Below the pieces are notes generated by a model. The model was not told the DNA's origin, did no database searches, and saw nothing but the letters and a program-made list of their open reading frames with translations. Made by a program: the position numbers and the translations under genes. This document shows, one piece after another, positions 12,401 to 23,200 of a stretch of DNA of 64,000 nt. The DNA lies in contig JBLDXI010000013.1 in assembly GCA_047495785.1 (NCBI GenBank), forward strand, positions 4,464,001 to 4,528,000, given 5' to 3'. Each line of letters begins with the position of its first letter. The first letter of the stretch is position 1. The DNA comes from Lepidodermella squamata (Eukaryota; Gastrotricha).

Positions 12401-12443
12401 AACATTCGGGCATCACCAACCTGCTTCAAATATATTGTTTTAA
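6441..12443 (+). CDS. Mcr: Macroglobulin complement-related protein (Mcr/TEP family), thioester lost
   Basis: Six exons: 6441-6800, 6855-7029, 7082-8033, 8118-9027, 9368-11569 and 12111-12443. Phases agree, giving 1643 aa. The first residues look like a signal peptide (MRPYYLSCLLLFAIF). Alpha-2-macroglobulin MG domains follow (VFVQTDKPIYRQGET). An LDL-receptor class A module sits at about residues 719-757 with its six Cys. Then come SISPLNGLG and the thioester/alpha-helical domain. Where thioester proteins have GCGEQ this one reads GSGENN (Ser at about residue 1032, nt 10064-10066), so no thioester can form. This and the LDLa module match arthropod Mcr, a membrane-linked protein needed for septate junctions and phagocytosis in Drosophila. 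A hydrophobic run (VILLLALVIVALF, about 1612-1625) near the C-terminus suggests a membrane anchor. CD109-like or other TEP relatives are less likely. The start could also be 6351, which adds 30 hydrophobic residues. Confidence 0.9.
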
Positions 12444-13424
12444 ATCGCGGAAAAATTGTTGAATGAAAAATTTTATTCGGTTCTCATTCCAAAAACGACT
12501 TCCTCCTTTTATATAGCACGCTTTCTTACAATAATGGTGTAACCAAAAAATTCATCGTATATTATTATTATTAATAATAATCTAGTGAGCATTAAAATGC
12601 TTGTAATTGTTGCGCTTTTTTATGGTGAGAAAAGCTTCAAAACGAAACATGGTTGTGAATTGCAGAAATTTTCTGTGTAACTAATCAATTTTTCAGCGCG
12701 CAATTTGGTCGTTTTTTGATACTTCATCTTTGCTCTTTTCATGGTCCGAGGTTGTGATTGCACCTTGAAATTAACTTACCTTTGGCTTGCACGCGTATCG
12801 AGGCCAATTTTTGCTGCTGAGCTTTTTTCTACTCGCGGTTGTGTATATTAAAAATTGAAATTTTTTGCTTTATTATTGAAATTATCGACGAATTTTGAAT
12901 AAATTCACTTTCTTCCATCGCATGGTTGTGGACGCGTTGTTGTGCGTTGCTACTTTCTATTCAACGACTTATGCTATTTTATACCTGAGTAACGCAAGTT
13001 TTTTTGGATGTTTCCGAATTCTTCAATAACCTTGTTGTTGTTGTCTTTACAATTGTCTCGTGCATGCGTTTATATTAAGAGGAAACAACATTTTAATCTA
13101 TTACTGTACATCACTTTTACGAAAAAGACAGCAAAAATCAATAAATTGCCAAATGTCGACGTTTATTCGCGTTTTTTCCGCCAGTTGCCACAGCTCGATT
13201 GAGGATTTTGTAAAATAGTTCGGTTAAATGAAAATTTTATTAACCGAAAAAATTATACAAATCTCATACGCAGAGACTTGGTTGGGTGTGATCATTTTTG
13301 TTTCTATCTTCGTTACATAGCAAAACAAGTGACCAGAGTAAGCACTCAAGCTAAAATTTTGATTTGCATTATTAAATCGAGTGCTCCTCAAAACGGAAAT
13401 CTCCGTTGTTCAGCAAATTTGGCA
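12444..13424. other. Intergenic, no gene recognised
   Basis: Downstream flank of Mcr. It is AT-rich, with a TTATTATTATTAATAATAAT palindrome at about 12562-12581. No conserved coding signal is seen. Confidence 0.5.
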
Positions 13425-13835
13425 TGCATATGTTGTACGCCTTTAGAGGATCTAAGCTTATACGGCATAGGCTTAAGCCTATACGGGATAAGCGATATTT
13501 TAAACTGTCATAGCGGCCAAACTGTGAGGGTCACAATCGATCATCATATACTATCGATTGGTGCCAAATCGAATTCCACGTGGCACATTCAGGGTCAAGT
13601 TTTGGCCTCAAAAAGCGAATTTTTTGCATTTTTTCAACTTTGAAGGCGAAAATCATATTTCCAGAAGTTCCGCGCGGAATTCGATTTGGCACCTATCGAT
13701 AGCCCTTGATTACAGCAATCGATTGATATATGATGATCGATTGTGACCCTCACGGTTTGGCCATTATTTTGGTTAAATACAATGCTCATACCCTAAAGGC
13801 TTAAATCCCTTACAGGCGTACAACACATATAGATC
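13425..13835. mobile_element. Foldback/MITE-like element with long inverted arms
   Basis: A left arm (about 13425-13580) and right arm (about 13670-13835) are inverted copies with small gaps. Matching blocks include GTTGTACGCCT, then GGCCAAAC[T/C]GTGAGGGTCA, ATCGATCATCATATA, and GGTGCCAAATCGAATTCC beside the centre. TA dinucleotides flank an inner 252-bp unit (13513-13764), as in Tc1/mariner-derived MITEs. No coding capacity is seen. Outer ends are approximate. Confidence 0.7.
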
Positions 13836-13939
13836 GCAAGCTGCTCTTTCACGTGGTATAAGCTTTGAGGTGGGCAATTGCTGCTGAGTCTTGATCTCAT
13901 CAAAAAATGAAATCATAGTGAAAATCGTAACAACGCTTC

Positions 13940-14390
13940 GTAACTTATCAAAGCAGGTGTGCCCGAGCCTATAGTTAGATGGGTAGCTGATTTTCTGCGC
14001 GGCCGTTGTTTCAAACTGAAGGTGGAAGGCGAGCTCAGCGTCGTCCCTCAAGGGTCGCCTCTGAGTCCTTTGCTCTTCATTTTGTATAGAGCCGACATGC
14101 AGCCCCGTGAAGTTAAACCCGACGACGGTAAGCGTCGCGTTGCACCTACGCAGACGACACCCTCAACTGGGCGTACGGCAAGTCGCTTTTAGACTGCTCT
14201 CGGCGACTGCAGCTTCAACTGGACAACACTGTCAGGGGGTGCGCCCGTTGGCGCTTAACACTGAATCCTGAAAATGCGAAACAATGATTTTTGGCTTTTA
14301 TAATTCTTTACCCTCGATCCATCTCAGGTTAGGTCCCCGAAAGATTAAGCAGGTACAACAGCTGAAATACCTTGGTCTTCACCTTAGACA
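13940..14390 (+). pseudogene. LINE reverse-transcriptase fragment (central part)
   Basis: The frame starting near 13959 shows WVADFLRGRCFKLKVEGE and PQGSPLSPLLFILY, which is reverse-transcriptase motif 4. The active-site box TYADDT then appears in another frame at about 14143-14160. QLKYLGLHLRQ follows about 200 bp on. At least one frameshift and an in-frame stop separate these pieces, so it is a decayed jockey/CR1-type non-LTR retrotransposon remnant. Confidence 0.8.
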
Positions 14391-14399
14391 GTTGGGACA

Positions 14400-14995
14400 A
14401 TTGTCAGCAATTTCGGCAAAAACTGAGGATCGTCACTGCCCCCACTGCAATGGCGGCTGTGAGCCTCATCATTCTGGTTCGTGGCGTGGCTGCCCTGCAG
14501 TAAAGACCGCCCAGGCTGCAGAGGTGGTTCGTCGCCGTCCCATCGCCGTCGCCCGTGAAGCGAAAGCTGCCGAACGTGAAAAGCGTCGTCAACAAGCCAA
14601 GATTCCCGAACACCTACGGGGTGGCACCACGCACTTCCTCTCCACCTGTGACTTGGCGGACCGACGCCCACTCCGTGGTCAGCCCCGTCCCATGCGGTGG
14701 TGCCTCCTGCTACTCCGCCTCCGTTTGTCAATCCTGGTCACTCCGCAACCAATTTCTATCGCCTGATGGCGCCCGGCTTTTTAGTCTTATGGAAGAGCGA
14801 TTCCAGCGTATGGAAGCCGCTTTTGAACGTCGGCTCGAAACTGTCGGCCGCTTGTTCGATCGGCTCTTCGCCTCCCCGCGCTGCCACCTCAAACCAGCTC
14901 GACCCGCAATGGCTAGTACGCTGCACACGCTGCTACAATGGAACCCGTGCGGACTCCCTGGCACGGAACTTAAAGCTTGTCGACAGCTAGAGACT
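14400..14995 (+). pseudogene. LINE ORF1 (zinc knuckle) and endonuclease-start fragment
   Basis: Immediately after the RT piece, the sequence reads HCPHCNGGCEPHHSGSWRGCP followed by an Ala/Arg-rich stretch. This resembles the Cys/His knuckle region near the end of ORF1 of jockey-like LINEs. Near 14930 a frame reads LLQWNPCGL, the usual beginning of the ORF2 endonuclease. The order (RT end, then ORF1, then endonuclease start) shows a separate copy joined to the previous fragment. Frames are broken throughout. Confidence 0.6.
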
Positions 14996-15039
14996 TATAA
15001 ACCCTGGTGGCCCTGCCCTGCAAACCCACCTACGTCGGC

Positions 15040-15245
15040 TGTTCAACATGTCTCCTGGCAGTCGGTACGTGCCTCAAGCGTGGAAAGAAGCGGTTGTTGT
15101 GCCTTTTCCGAAGGCCGGCAAGCCGCAGAACCATGTCTCGTAACAGCGTCCCATCTCCTTGCTGCCGACTGACGCCAAGCTCCTGGAGTCGATCGTAGCT
15201 CGGTGGATGACCCAGTTTCTCGAAAGTCAACACCTTCTCCTTGAG
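15040..15245 (+). pseudogene. LINE reverse-transcriptase N-terminal fragment
   Basis: A frame reads YVPQAWKEAVVVPFPKAGKPQNHVS, then PISLLPTDAKLLESIVARW. These are reverse-transcriptase motifs 1-2 of non-LTR elements, separated by an in-frame stop. The sequence breaks off near 15245, where an oppositely oriented RT fragment begins. Confidence 0.75.
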
Positions 15246-15603
15246 AATCATTTTTGCATTCCGTCAGCACCATTCCGCGCCAGATGTCCCACTTCGCATC
15301 GTTCATCGTGTCCACATCGTGTCCACAAGTCAGTTTAGGGTCCAAGTGAACACCGAGAACTCGTATCGACTCGACCTGCGGGATCACGGCTCCGTTGAGC
15401 CGAACATCGACGGACGCGCTACCAAAGGGCATAACTTCGCTCTTCGCGGGGTTAAACTTCCGGCGCCACTTCTTAGCCCAGTCGGAAATACGGGTGATCT
15501 CCAATTGGAGAAAGCTTCTCTGGCGAAGAATCGGTGAATCAGGGTGCGCCGGGCAGCTGCCCACATTTATGCCAGCCAAACAGATCAGAACATCTAAGCT
15601 CAA
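15240..15603 (-). pseudogene. LINE reverse-transcriptase C-terminal fragment, opposite strand
   Basis: On the minus strand the frame ending near 15240 reads ISDWAKKWRRKFNPAKSEVM, then IRVLGVHLDPKLT. This is the typical region after the YADD box in jockey/CR1-like LINEs. It abuts the plus-strand RT piece head to head, so the locus was rearranged by inversion or successive insertions. Confidence 0.75.
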
Positions 15604-16599
15604 AAAGTTATGCAGCGTCTCATCTCTTATTGCCTTAATTAATCAGTGACTTCACCAGCTGAGCCATTGAGCACGCCGCTATCAGAGTTGGTACGGCTTA
15701 ACAACAGCGAATCCTCTATGGAAAATCCAATACAATACGCCGCCAACTTTCTCCCTTTCCTGCTACGTGAAACTTGAACAAAAATGTTCACGGGTGCCTG
15801 CTATTTCACGTCCGTAAATCGTTTTGCCTGATGCACAACACTTACGGAAGTATACGTGACCCCACTACTTACAGTCACCCGAATTGACTGTAGGTACCTA
15901 TTGAACCAGGTTCCAGCTTCAAATAGCTGCACTGCATTGCTGCGACTTCAAAAAAACGAAGGCAAAAACATACTTAAAAACGTAACTTTATTTTTCACAA
16001 AGCAGCAATAACAGAGGAGGAGCTCCCTCGATCCTATAAATAGACAATTTTAGATTCCGACAGCCGCGTAACAGAATGTTTTCTCCAACTAAATAACTCG
16101 AATATAACTTTGGCAAAGACAATCCGCAAAAAATAACACAGAGAACGAACAACCACATACCGAAATGGATGCGACTGAAATGATGATAATAATTTAGTAG
16201 TAGATCATACAAATTAAGGAACTTTCAGCACGCAATTATTCATCAGAGAAATTGCAGAAAAAATGTCTTGACTCGTATAACGTGGCTCTCACGGGTCACA
16301 TTTGCATCACTGAGTTTATAGTGTACAGGTAGACAACCAGCGGTTGAAATTTTCGGACGGTGATTTGGATTGAATTACATTGCTGTGTGGCACCTTCAAG
16401 CAGCGGCAATGTGAGATGCCTTCAAATGCAAGCAATTTCAGGGTGGAAAAGAAAGGATTTTATTAGTGGGTGAACAAAATGGCTAAGTGTTGGATGGCTT
16501 TGAAGCGAGTGAAAAGGAGGAAAAATACCAGCGGCTAATTGTCAATAAAAACGGAATCTATGCTTCCAAAGTTTTTTATTACTAGGTAAGTGGCTATAA
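15604..16599. other. Intergenic with a possible relic of the secreted-family promoter
   Basis: No gene is recognised. At about 15738-15790 the sequence ACGCCGCCAACTTTCTCCC followed by TTTCCTGCTACGTGAAACTT resembles the promoter block upstream of the 26.2- and 48.3-kb secreted-protein genes. No MNKLLI-type start follows at the expected distance. A frame at 15988-16212 (minus) has no recognisable family. Confidence 0.35.
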
Positions 16600-19500
16600 T
16601 CATGCAGCGTGTCTGAACACGAAAACCGAATCGTCGAGCAGGTAGTAAGGCGCGGACATGTCGCCCTCGCACAGGTACGGCAATTTCGTGAACGAGTGGA
16701 TTTCAAAGCCGAGCGGGCGCATCAGCTCGATGAACGACGCCGACTGCTCTTCGTAGGAATAGCCGCGAATGTTCAGCGTCTCGATGGGCTCCGTCGAGTT
16801 GCCCATCTCGACGTAGGGGCAGAACGGGAAGGCGTGCGCGACGATCAAATAGCCGTCCATCGCCAGTTTGAGCTTCATTTGCTTGATCAGCGAGATCGGG
16901 TGTGAGCAGCGGTCGAGCACGTTGAGGCACGCAATCGCGTCGTACATTATGCCGTGGTCCGTCCACGATTCAGCTGTTAACAAGCTATAAACAAAAATAC
17001 AGGATGTAACAGCTTTTTTACATTGATTTGGATATTGATTGTACTCAAGAATCGGTAGCAATACTGGTTCTCCTCCTAGACTTGTGACTGCAAAGATCGC
17101 CTATCAGATACCACCTTAGCAGGTACATTTTATTACTAGCTTCGTTATTAATTTTCTGCCAACATAAAATAGTTGAGTTCCATCGCCTCTTCAATTACTA
17201 TTAATCATCTGGCACAGCTAATCCAAAGATATGTTCGAATCTTCTCGATTTAAGGGGAAGAATTTCGCTCACAAGGACGTTACAAAAAAGGCGAAGAAAT
17301 CTACCTTGGAACGATTAATGACTTCGGCGAAGTTGAACTCAACTGATCAACAAAGAAGCAATGGATCGAATTCTTGATGTGATTGTTGCATTCAAGGTGC
17401 AGGATGGCAGCAAATACATGTGCAGGCCATTATCGATCTGCTTGCTCTTTCCTTTCTCGGCGCTCTCATCATGCGGCGATCGTTCAGGAATTACGACTTC
17501 GCCACGTGCCAAGTCTGGGAGCTCGACATCCAGGCTTGTGCCGCGTTGCCCGCAGCGGTCAAGACGACATGCCCCTCCCGACTGCCAATACAGCTAAACG
17601 GTTAATTTTAGAAGAAACGTCGTATTCCGTTGATCATTAGCTGGTCAATATGTCAGCGTGTTTCTATCGACGCCGTTCTCATCAATCAACTAGGAAACGT
17701 CTTCTTCCTTGATGGCCCTGGTGGATCCGGTAAAACTTTCACTTATTCAACTACCGTAGTTACCGAAATACTAACCCGGGCTTATACAAAAATGATACCT
17801 TTAAAAATGGGGAAAAGTAGGCTTCTATTCAAGACTAGGCTTCTATTTGAGATAGGCTTATGCAACGGAGATCTGACTTTACTTTCTGTCTTTCAATCCC
17901 AAAACTCATCAAAGTTTTCATTATTAGTTATTAGCTAGGTCGTCTAATAGCTGAAAATTAAGAATAATAAGGAATGCTTTAAATAAAGTCATCGTAAGTC
18001 GCAGATTATTGCATATCTTCACGAATTTTTCGTTTTTAAATACCGTTCAGCGCAGCAGAGCACACGTGCCGTAGTAGCCTAGGCTACTATTCGAGATAGG
18101 ACTATGCATCGACGAATTTCAATTTACCTAGGCTTCTAATCGAGACAGGCTTCTAAACGAGTGGGGGCTTATATTTCGGTAACTACGGTATTTTGACTCA
18201 TTTGCGAGCTTTGGGGAAAATATGCCTTGCTACTGCTTCCTCCGGTATTGCCGCTATTCGTCTCGAGGCCGGGCGTACTACCCATTCCAGATTTGTGATC
18301 CCGTTATCTCTCGATGAAGGGTCCAAGTGCTCCATTTCGAAAAAATCTCATGCCGATCATCAAACAGGCATATGTTATAATCATTGACGAGGCACCAATG
18401 CTGCACAGATTTGTATTAGAGGCTTTGGATTTCACGCTGCAAGACCTCATGGACAAGACTAACTCGCCTTTCGGTGGCAGGGTTGTTTTGCTAGGAGGTG
18501 ACTTCAGGTAAAAGAGTTACGATTGCTACATACATCAATATGGAATGAGCTCATGTAAGGCTGTTATATATGATGGTTTTAGGACATTTCATAGCTGAGC
18601 CGTTACCAACTATAAGTAATGAACCTCGGACCTATTCCTAATGTCTTGGCATACTGAGACTCTCATAATGTGCTCTGAGACTCTAAATATCCTGCACGAC
18701 TGCAGCCATCGAAAGGAGGTGAACAACCAGAAACAAGACAAAGTTAGTACTGTAGAAGTGGCAACTTACTGAAAGGCTTCGCGGCGAGTCAGACGCCAGC
18801 ACATTGGTGCCGATTTCTCCGTGACGTACACGTTGTCAAAGAGGGGTGCCATTTGTTCCGTGACTTTGCCGTCGCCAGCGCCAATGTCGAGCAGCGAGTG
18901 GGTGCGCCAGTCGTCGTCGACGCGCAGCAGCGCTCGGAATTGCGCTGTTGAGAAGACGAACATGGAGCCGCGGCCGAGCAGGCCGTTGATCGATGTTTTT
19001 GAGATGACGAAGCTGAGCAGTTTGGCGGCGAACAGGTGGAACATTTGCGTGAACAGCCAGTCCGACTTGGCGTACGACTGGTCTAGAAACAGATCGGTGC
19101 CGTTGTCCTGGCGTAATTGCACAAATTTGGAAGCCAGATCCATTGGCAAGGCTTTGAGATCAGCGGAGTAGTGCTGCAACACAATTCAATAATTACAGAA
19201 TGTCTACAATTTTTCAAAACTGTAAACGGGTTCCCTAAATTTTTTGCCTCGTCTACTCTTCTACCTCCTCAATCTGCCAAATTAAGGAAGAAATGTCTCC
19301 CTTCATCGCTTACAGTGCTTTTCGTGTCTCTTTGTCTATGAATAGAACAAGAATTTGCCTATTGCTAAAATGAAGATTTCTACTCAAAAACAGAAAAAGC
19401 AGCTTCCATTTCCCGTTGAGTATTCCGGTAACTCCCAATTTTATTGAGAAGTTTCAGTTTCTTAGCTATCAATAATTGTTGAAATTCCTTAATTTGAATT

Positions 19501-19953
19501 AGGCCATTATTAGCCTAAATTAGCCTGAGTTTATGCGTCAATTATTGAAACTTCTCTGCCTTCGCGTTAGTTCCATGCCAATATATATCAGCAACATGTT
19601 TTAAGCACTAGGCTACAAACTGGCATTGAATATGAGCTTTTTCTTGAATTTGAATTCAATCCTCAGAGCCTACTCCAATTTTAAGTTCCATTTTAAAGAA
19701 TTTTTTCATTTTTTCCAATTAATTCACCATTTAAATTAAACTGAACTTTACTAACTCTACTAAATGTACTAAAAATTTGAAAACTTCATCACATAATCCA
19801 AAATGTTATGAATAGCTCACCTTTTCTTGTTAAGAATAATATAGATCAAATGTCTGAATTTTCGAAAGAACTTACTTCTTTGCAGAGAACTTTCGAGTGA
19901 GTCTTGTCGAACTCGGCCCGTTGCATGTAGGCATTCATGAGCACCGAACGCAT
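16600..19953 (-). CDS. METTL9: Protein-histidine N-methyltransferase METTL9 (DREV)
   Basis: Three exons on the minus strand: 19953-19876, 19173-18770 and 16984-16600. Phases agree, giving 288 aa. Seen: TSINGLLGRGSMFVFS, the SAM motif LLDIGAGDGKVTEQM, the YDAIACLNVLDRC block, HAFPFCPYVE and the C-terminal LPYLCEGDM...YYLLDDSVFVF. All align along the length of human METTL9, which methylates the N1 position of histidine in HxH-type sites. The N-terminus is short (MRSVLMNAYMQ) and lacks the signal-like stretch of the human protein, so an upstream exon could be missing. The second intron (1785 nt) contains a plus-strand Helitron helicase relic. The gene starts 259 nt after the PRMT5 stop, but I see no clear acceptor there. 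Confidence 0.93.
17640..18515 (+). mobile_element. Helitron/Pif1-like helicase relic, interrupted
   Basis: Inside the METTL9 intron, opposite strand. The Walker A region VFFLDGPGGSGKTFTY lies at about 17698-17745. The domain resumes at about 18190 with LGKICLATASSGIAA, followed by the DEAPMLHR Walker B region and GGRVVLLGGDFR, ending near 18510. This order is that of Helitron-encoded Pif1-family helicases. Only the N-terminal half of the helicase is present. It is cut by a 440-bp insertion (next entry) and by frame changes, so it is dead. Confidence 0.8.
17752..18191. mobile_element. TIR element inserted in the helicase relic
   Basis: The ends are inverted copies: TACCGTAGTTACCGAAATA at about 17752-17770, and its complement at about 18173-18191, each continuing into an AAGCCC-type block. 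Inside, roughly 18-bp units of the form AGGCTTCTATTCGAGA recur at about 17820, 17838, 18080, 18130 and 18148. The break falls exactly where the helicase reading stops and resumes. No coding capacity is seen, and target duplication is unclear. Confidence 0.65.
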
Positions 19954-20212
19954 GATTAATTAAATGCAGTTAAGTAGAGATATTCGTCAAATTATTTACA
20001 AAACCGACATCAATATAAAATAACACCTAACCAGGAAAAAGTAAAATTATGAAAAACGAGATGCCAAATTGAAATATGACTACTATAGGCTATATACTTG
20101 AGCAGAGACTTTCAAACAAAAATTCCGGCAATTTTTTTTGAACACCGGACTTGAAAATTGAAATAAACGTAATTCAGCGGGGCTATATAGAATTCGAGAA
20201 TTGCAGAAGCAT

Positions 20213-23200
20213 TCAAAGGCCGATTTTGTAGGACCGGCCCTTCGGGTTGTGGATGGCGGTGCATCGCGGCTGCGTGATGGCCCACTCGTACCAGACCGAG
20301 TGGTCGTCCGACAGCCGCCACATGTGCACCTTCAACTTTTCGCCAGCCGCGAACTGCAACGGACTGACGAGCGGGAAGTAGATGGAAAACCACGAGAATA
20401 GATCGGGCGAGTGCGTGGTCGGGTGGATGCTCATGACGATGTCTTTGTACAGCACCGAGTCGAAATAGCCGGCCAGGCCGTGTATCGTCACGTCGTAGGG
20501 GATTGTGAATTCGGCACAGGCGAATCGATCGTTCGAATGGGGCTCTAAACGCGCAATAAAGGGGTAAATATTCGAGTGTGAGATGGCCGACTAATGATAA
20601 TATGAAGAAAATTGACCGCTCATAGTGCGCTTTTTCAATAAGGAAACACCGGAAAACTGGCTTGCAAAATCGATCAGATGAGAAATTTAATAAGGCCGTA
20701 AAGGGAATCTTGATTCTCTTTCCGCAGGCAAATTTTCTAAAATTTTAAAATTGATCAGCGTATTTCTCTATTGCCTATAGGTATAGCGTATAGCCCCATG
20801 TACAACTTACCCATTTTCACTTGGAGAAAATAAATGAAAAGGAATGAATATGGCCAATCCCTAATTTGCTACATAATTCGCTTCAAAGGCTTGTCTCGAA
20901 CGAATTATTATCATAAGCCAAAAAATGATATCGCCAATTGAGATTCTCAAGATTTAAATAGCGGTGGTAAGTGGTAAGTTTTAAGCACAAACGGAATTGT
21001 CTAAAAAATGGGTTTCATTTGCCAACTATTTTATTCGCCTTCATCATATTTTTTCGTTGTTCGGACTTCGAATTTACCCTGAATAAGGCCCTCAAAATAA
21101 CGAACCAAGAGCGCATTTTCATGCAATTTATTTCAATTTTTCAAATACATCGGTGCAATTTCCATCTAAAATTAATTTTTAAAAGAAGTTTTTTTTGCGA
21201 ACCCAATAATTTTCAATGAATTATCTTAGCTTGGCTCTTTGAAATCGGAGGAAACTTTCAATTACAATCTGACAAGTGAGCTCAAAAATCTACATGAAGT
21301 TCGGGGATTTTATGACACTAGACTGGAAAATATACCAATAAATAAACGGGAGAAATGCTTTCTGCCACCAAATTTGGACTTTCTGCCACTAAATATGAAA
21401 ATCCAAAAATCGCCACCAATTTGGATTTTCTTGTCACTACAAATGTTGAACTGAGGATGTTGCTCGTTAGGAGGAGAAATACCGGTAACAAAAGTGTCAA
21501 AAAGCCCGACGTGACTTAACAATTAAAGAAAAACAAGTGATTAGGAAGCTGAAAAGAAGCCGATTTCGCCAAGCACGCCAATATGAGCTTAAAATGGATA
21601 AACTTCATTAAGAAGTACCGTTCGATGGCCAGGGCGATCGTGCTTGAAGGACATGCCAATTCAACTTTTACAAATTATATAAAAAAATTCCAAAAATGTC
21701 TTATTGTTTATTGTTTACTTTTGTTATTGGACATATCAATTCGTGATTTAAGGATGGCAACCTCAAATTGGTGGCAAAAAACCCTAATCTGGTGGCAAGA
21801 AGTACCACTCCCTAAATAAATTTACATTAATTGTGTTCAAAGATGGAATTTAAATTTCAACAGCGGATCGGCTCCCTCATGAAGCAAGTGAGAGTCTACA
21901 ACTACTTTTCTAGAGAGAGACAAGAGTGGTTTAAATTGCCGAAAAGGGAGCGTTCGCTGTTTCGGGTATTCGCTGTTATGGCGGTCTGTTATGGCGGCGG
22001 GGTAGGACGTCAAAACAGCGAATGCGCAGAACAGCGAAACCGACATAACAGCGAAAGCGACAAAACAGCGAAAAATCCTCCCCAAAATGCTGTGTAATGT
22101 GCTATATTAAAATCGCTGTTATGTCGCAAATTAGATTTTTCGCTGTTTTGTCGCGTTCGCTGTTTCGGGTATTCGCTGTTATGGCGGTCTGCCTTATCAA
22201 ATCTTCTATAAAAATCAGAAGTCAGAAATCGCTTTAAAAAATATGCTTTTTAAACTGTTCAACTACTGGTTTCAGCCACAATTCTTACTCCTTCCATTCG
22301 TGCAAATCATTTACAGCTTTTTTTGAACACTCATTCAAACATTGCTTCACTGAAAATTCCGTTAATTTGATCTATAAATCTTACCGAAATTCGGATGATC
22401 AAACTTGAACATAGGCTGCGGCTCAGCAAACACGTTCGCGTTGTGAAATCGCACGACATACGGCAGTTCGAAGACGTACTCAGGGTGCTTGTAGCCCTGG
22501 TGCTCGCGCATGTTGAACAGCTCCGAGTACAAGCGATGCGCCTGGATAGGCGCAATGTACGACGTGTACGACGAAGGGATGCTGATGCCGCCGTCTTTTT
22601 TCAACAAATGCTGCGCCCCGTCCAAGCACTCGGGCGACAGCTCGTTGTCGCCGAACGAGCCGAGCAGTTCTGAGACCAAGATGTCGGCGAGTTGCGGCGG
22701 TTTCCACTGCCGCATGTCGCTCGCGATGATTGTCACGTCGTCGTTCGCCCACTCGGTGACGCGGCGGTTGCGCAGCGTCACGATCGCGTTCGGGTTCTTC
22801 TCGACGGCGTACACTTTCACGAGGCAGTCGGTTTTGCGGGCGGCTCGGAGTGTAGCGGCAACCAACGGACCTCGACCGGCGCCAACCACCATGACAACAA
22901 CGCTGGAAATTGAGAAAAATACATACCGTAAACTCCGAAATAAGAGCGCGGGGACTTGTATTTTCAAAGCAATTAAAAACGGGTCCTCCTGTCAGCGTAA
23001 CCAAATTTACAGTGAGCGAAACGAAATTTGCTGTATCGGAACCAAATTTTTGAATCTTCTAGTAGCCTTAAATCGCTTTTGCTTCCAGCCATCAGGGGTT
23101 TCGGGGTTTGGGCTACTGCAATTTCGGGCATACTTTCGGGAGTAGTCTAAAAATGATGAGATACAGTAGTTTTGCGTTAAGCCGGACGACAACAAGCCGG

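Noticed and set aside
19954-20212. PRMT5-METTL9 as a third operon junction
   Set aside because: The 259-nt gap is suggestive, but I see neither AATAAA on the minus strand nor a pyrimidine-rich acceptor just before the METTL9 ATG.
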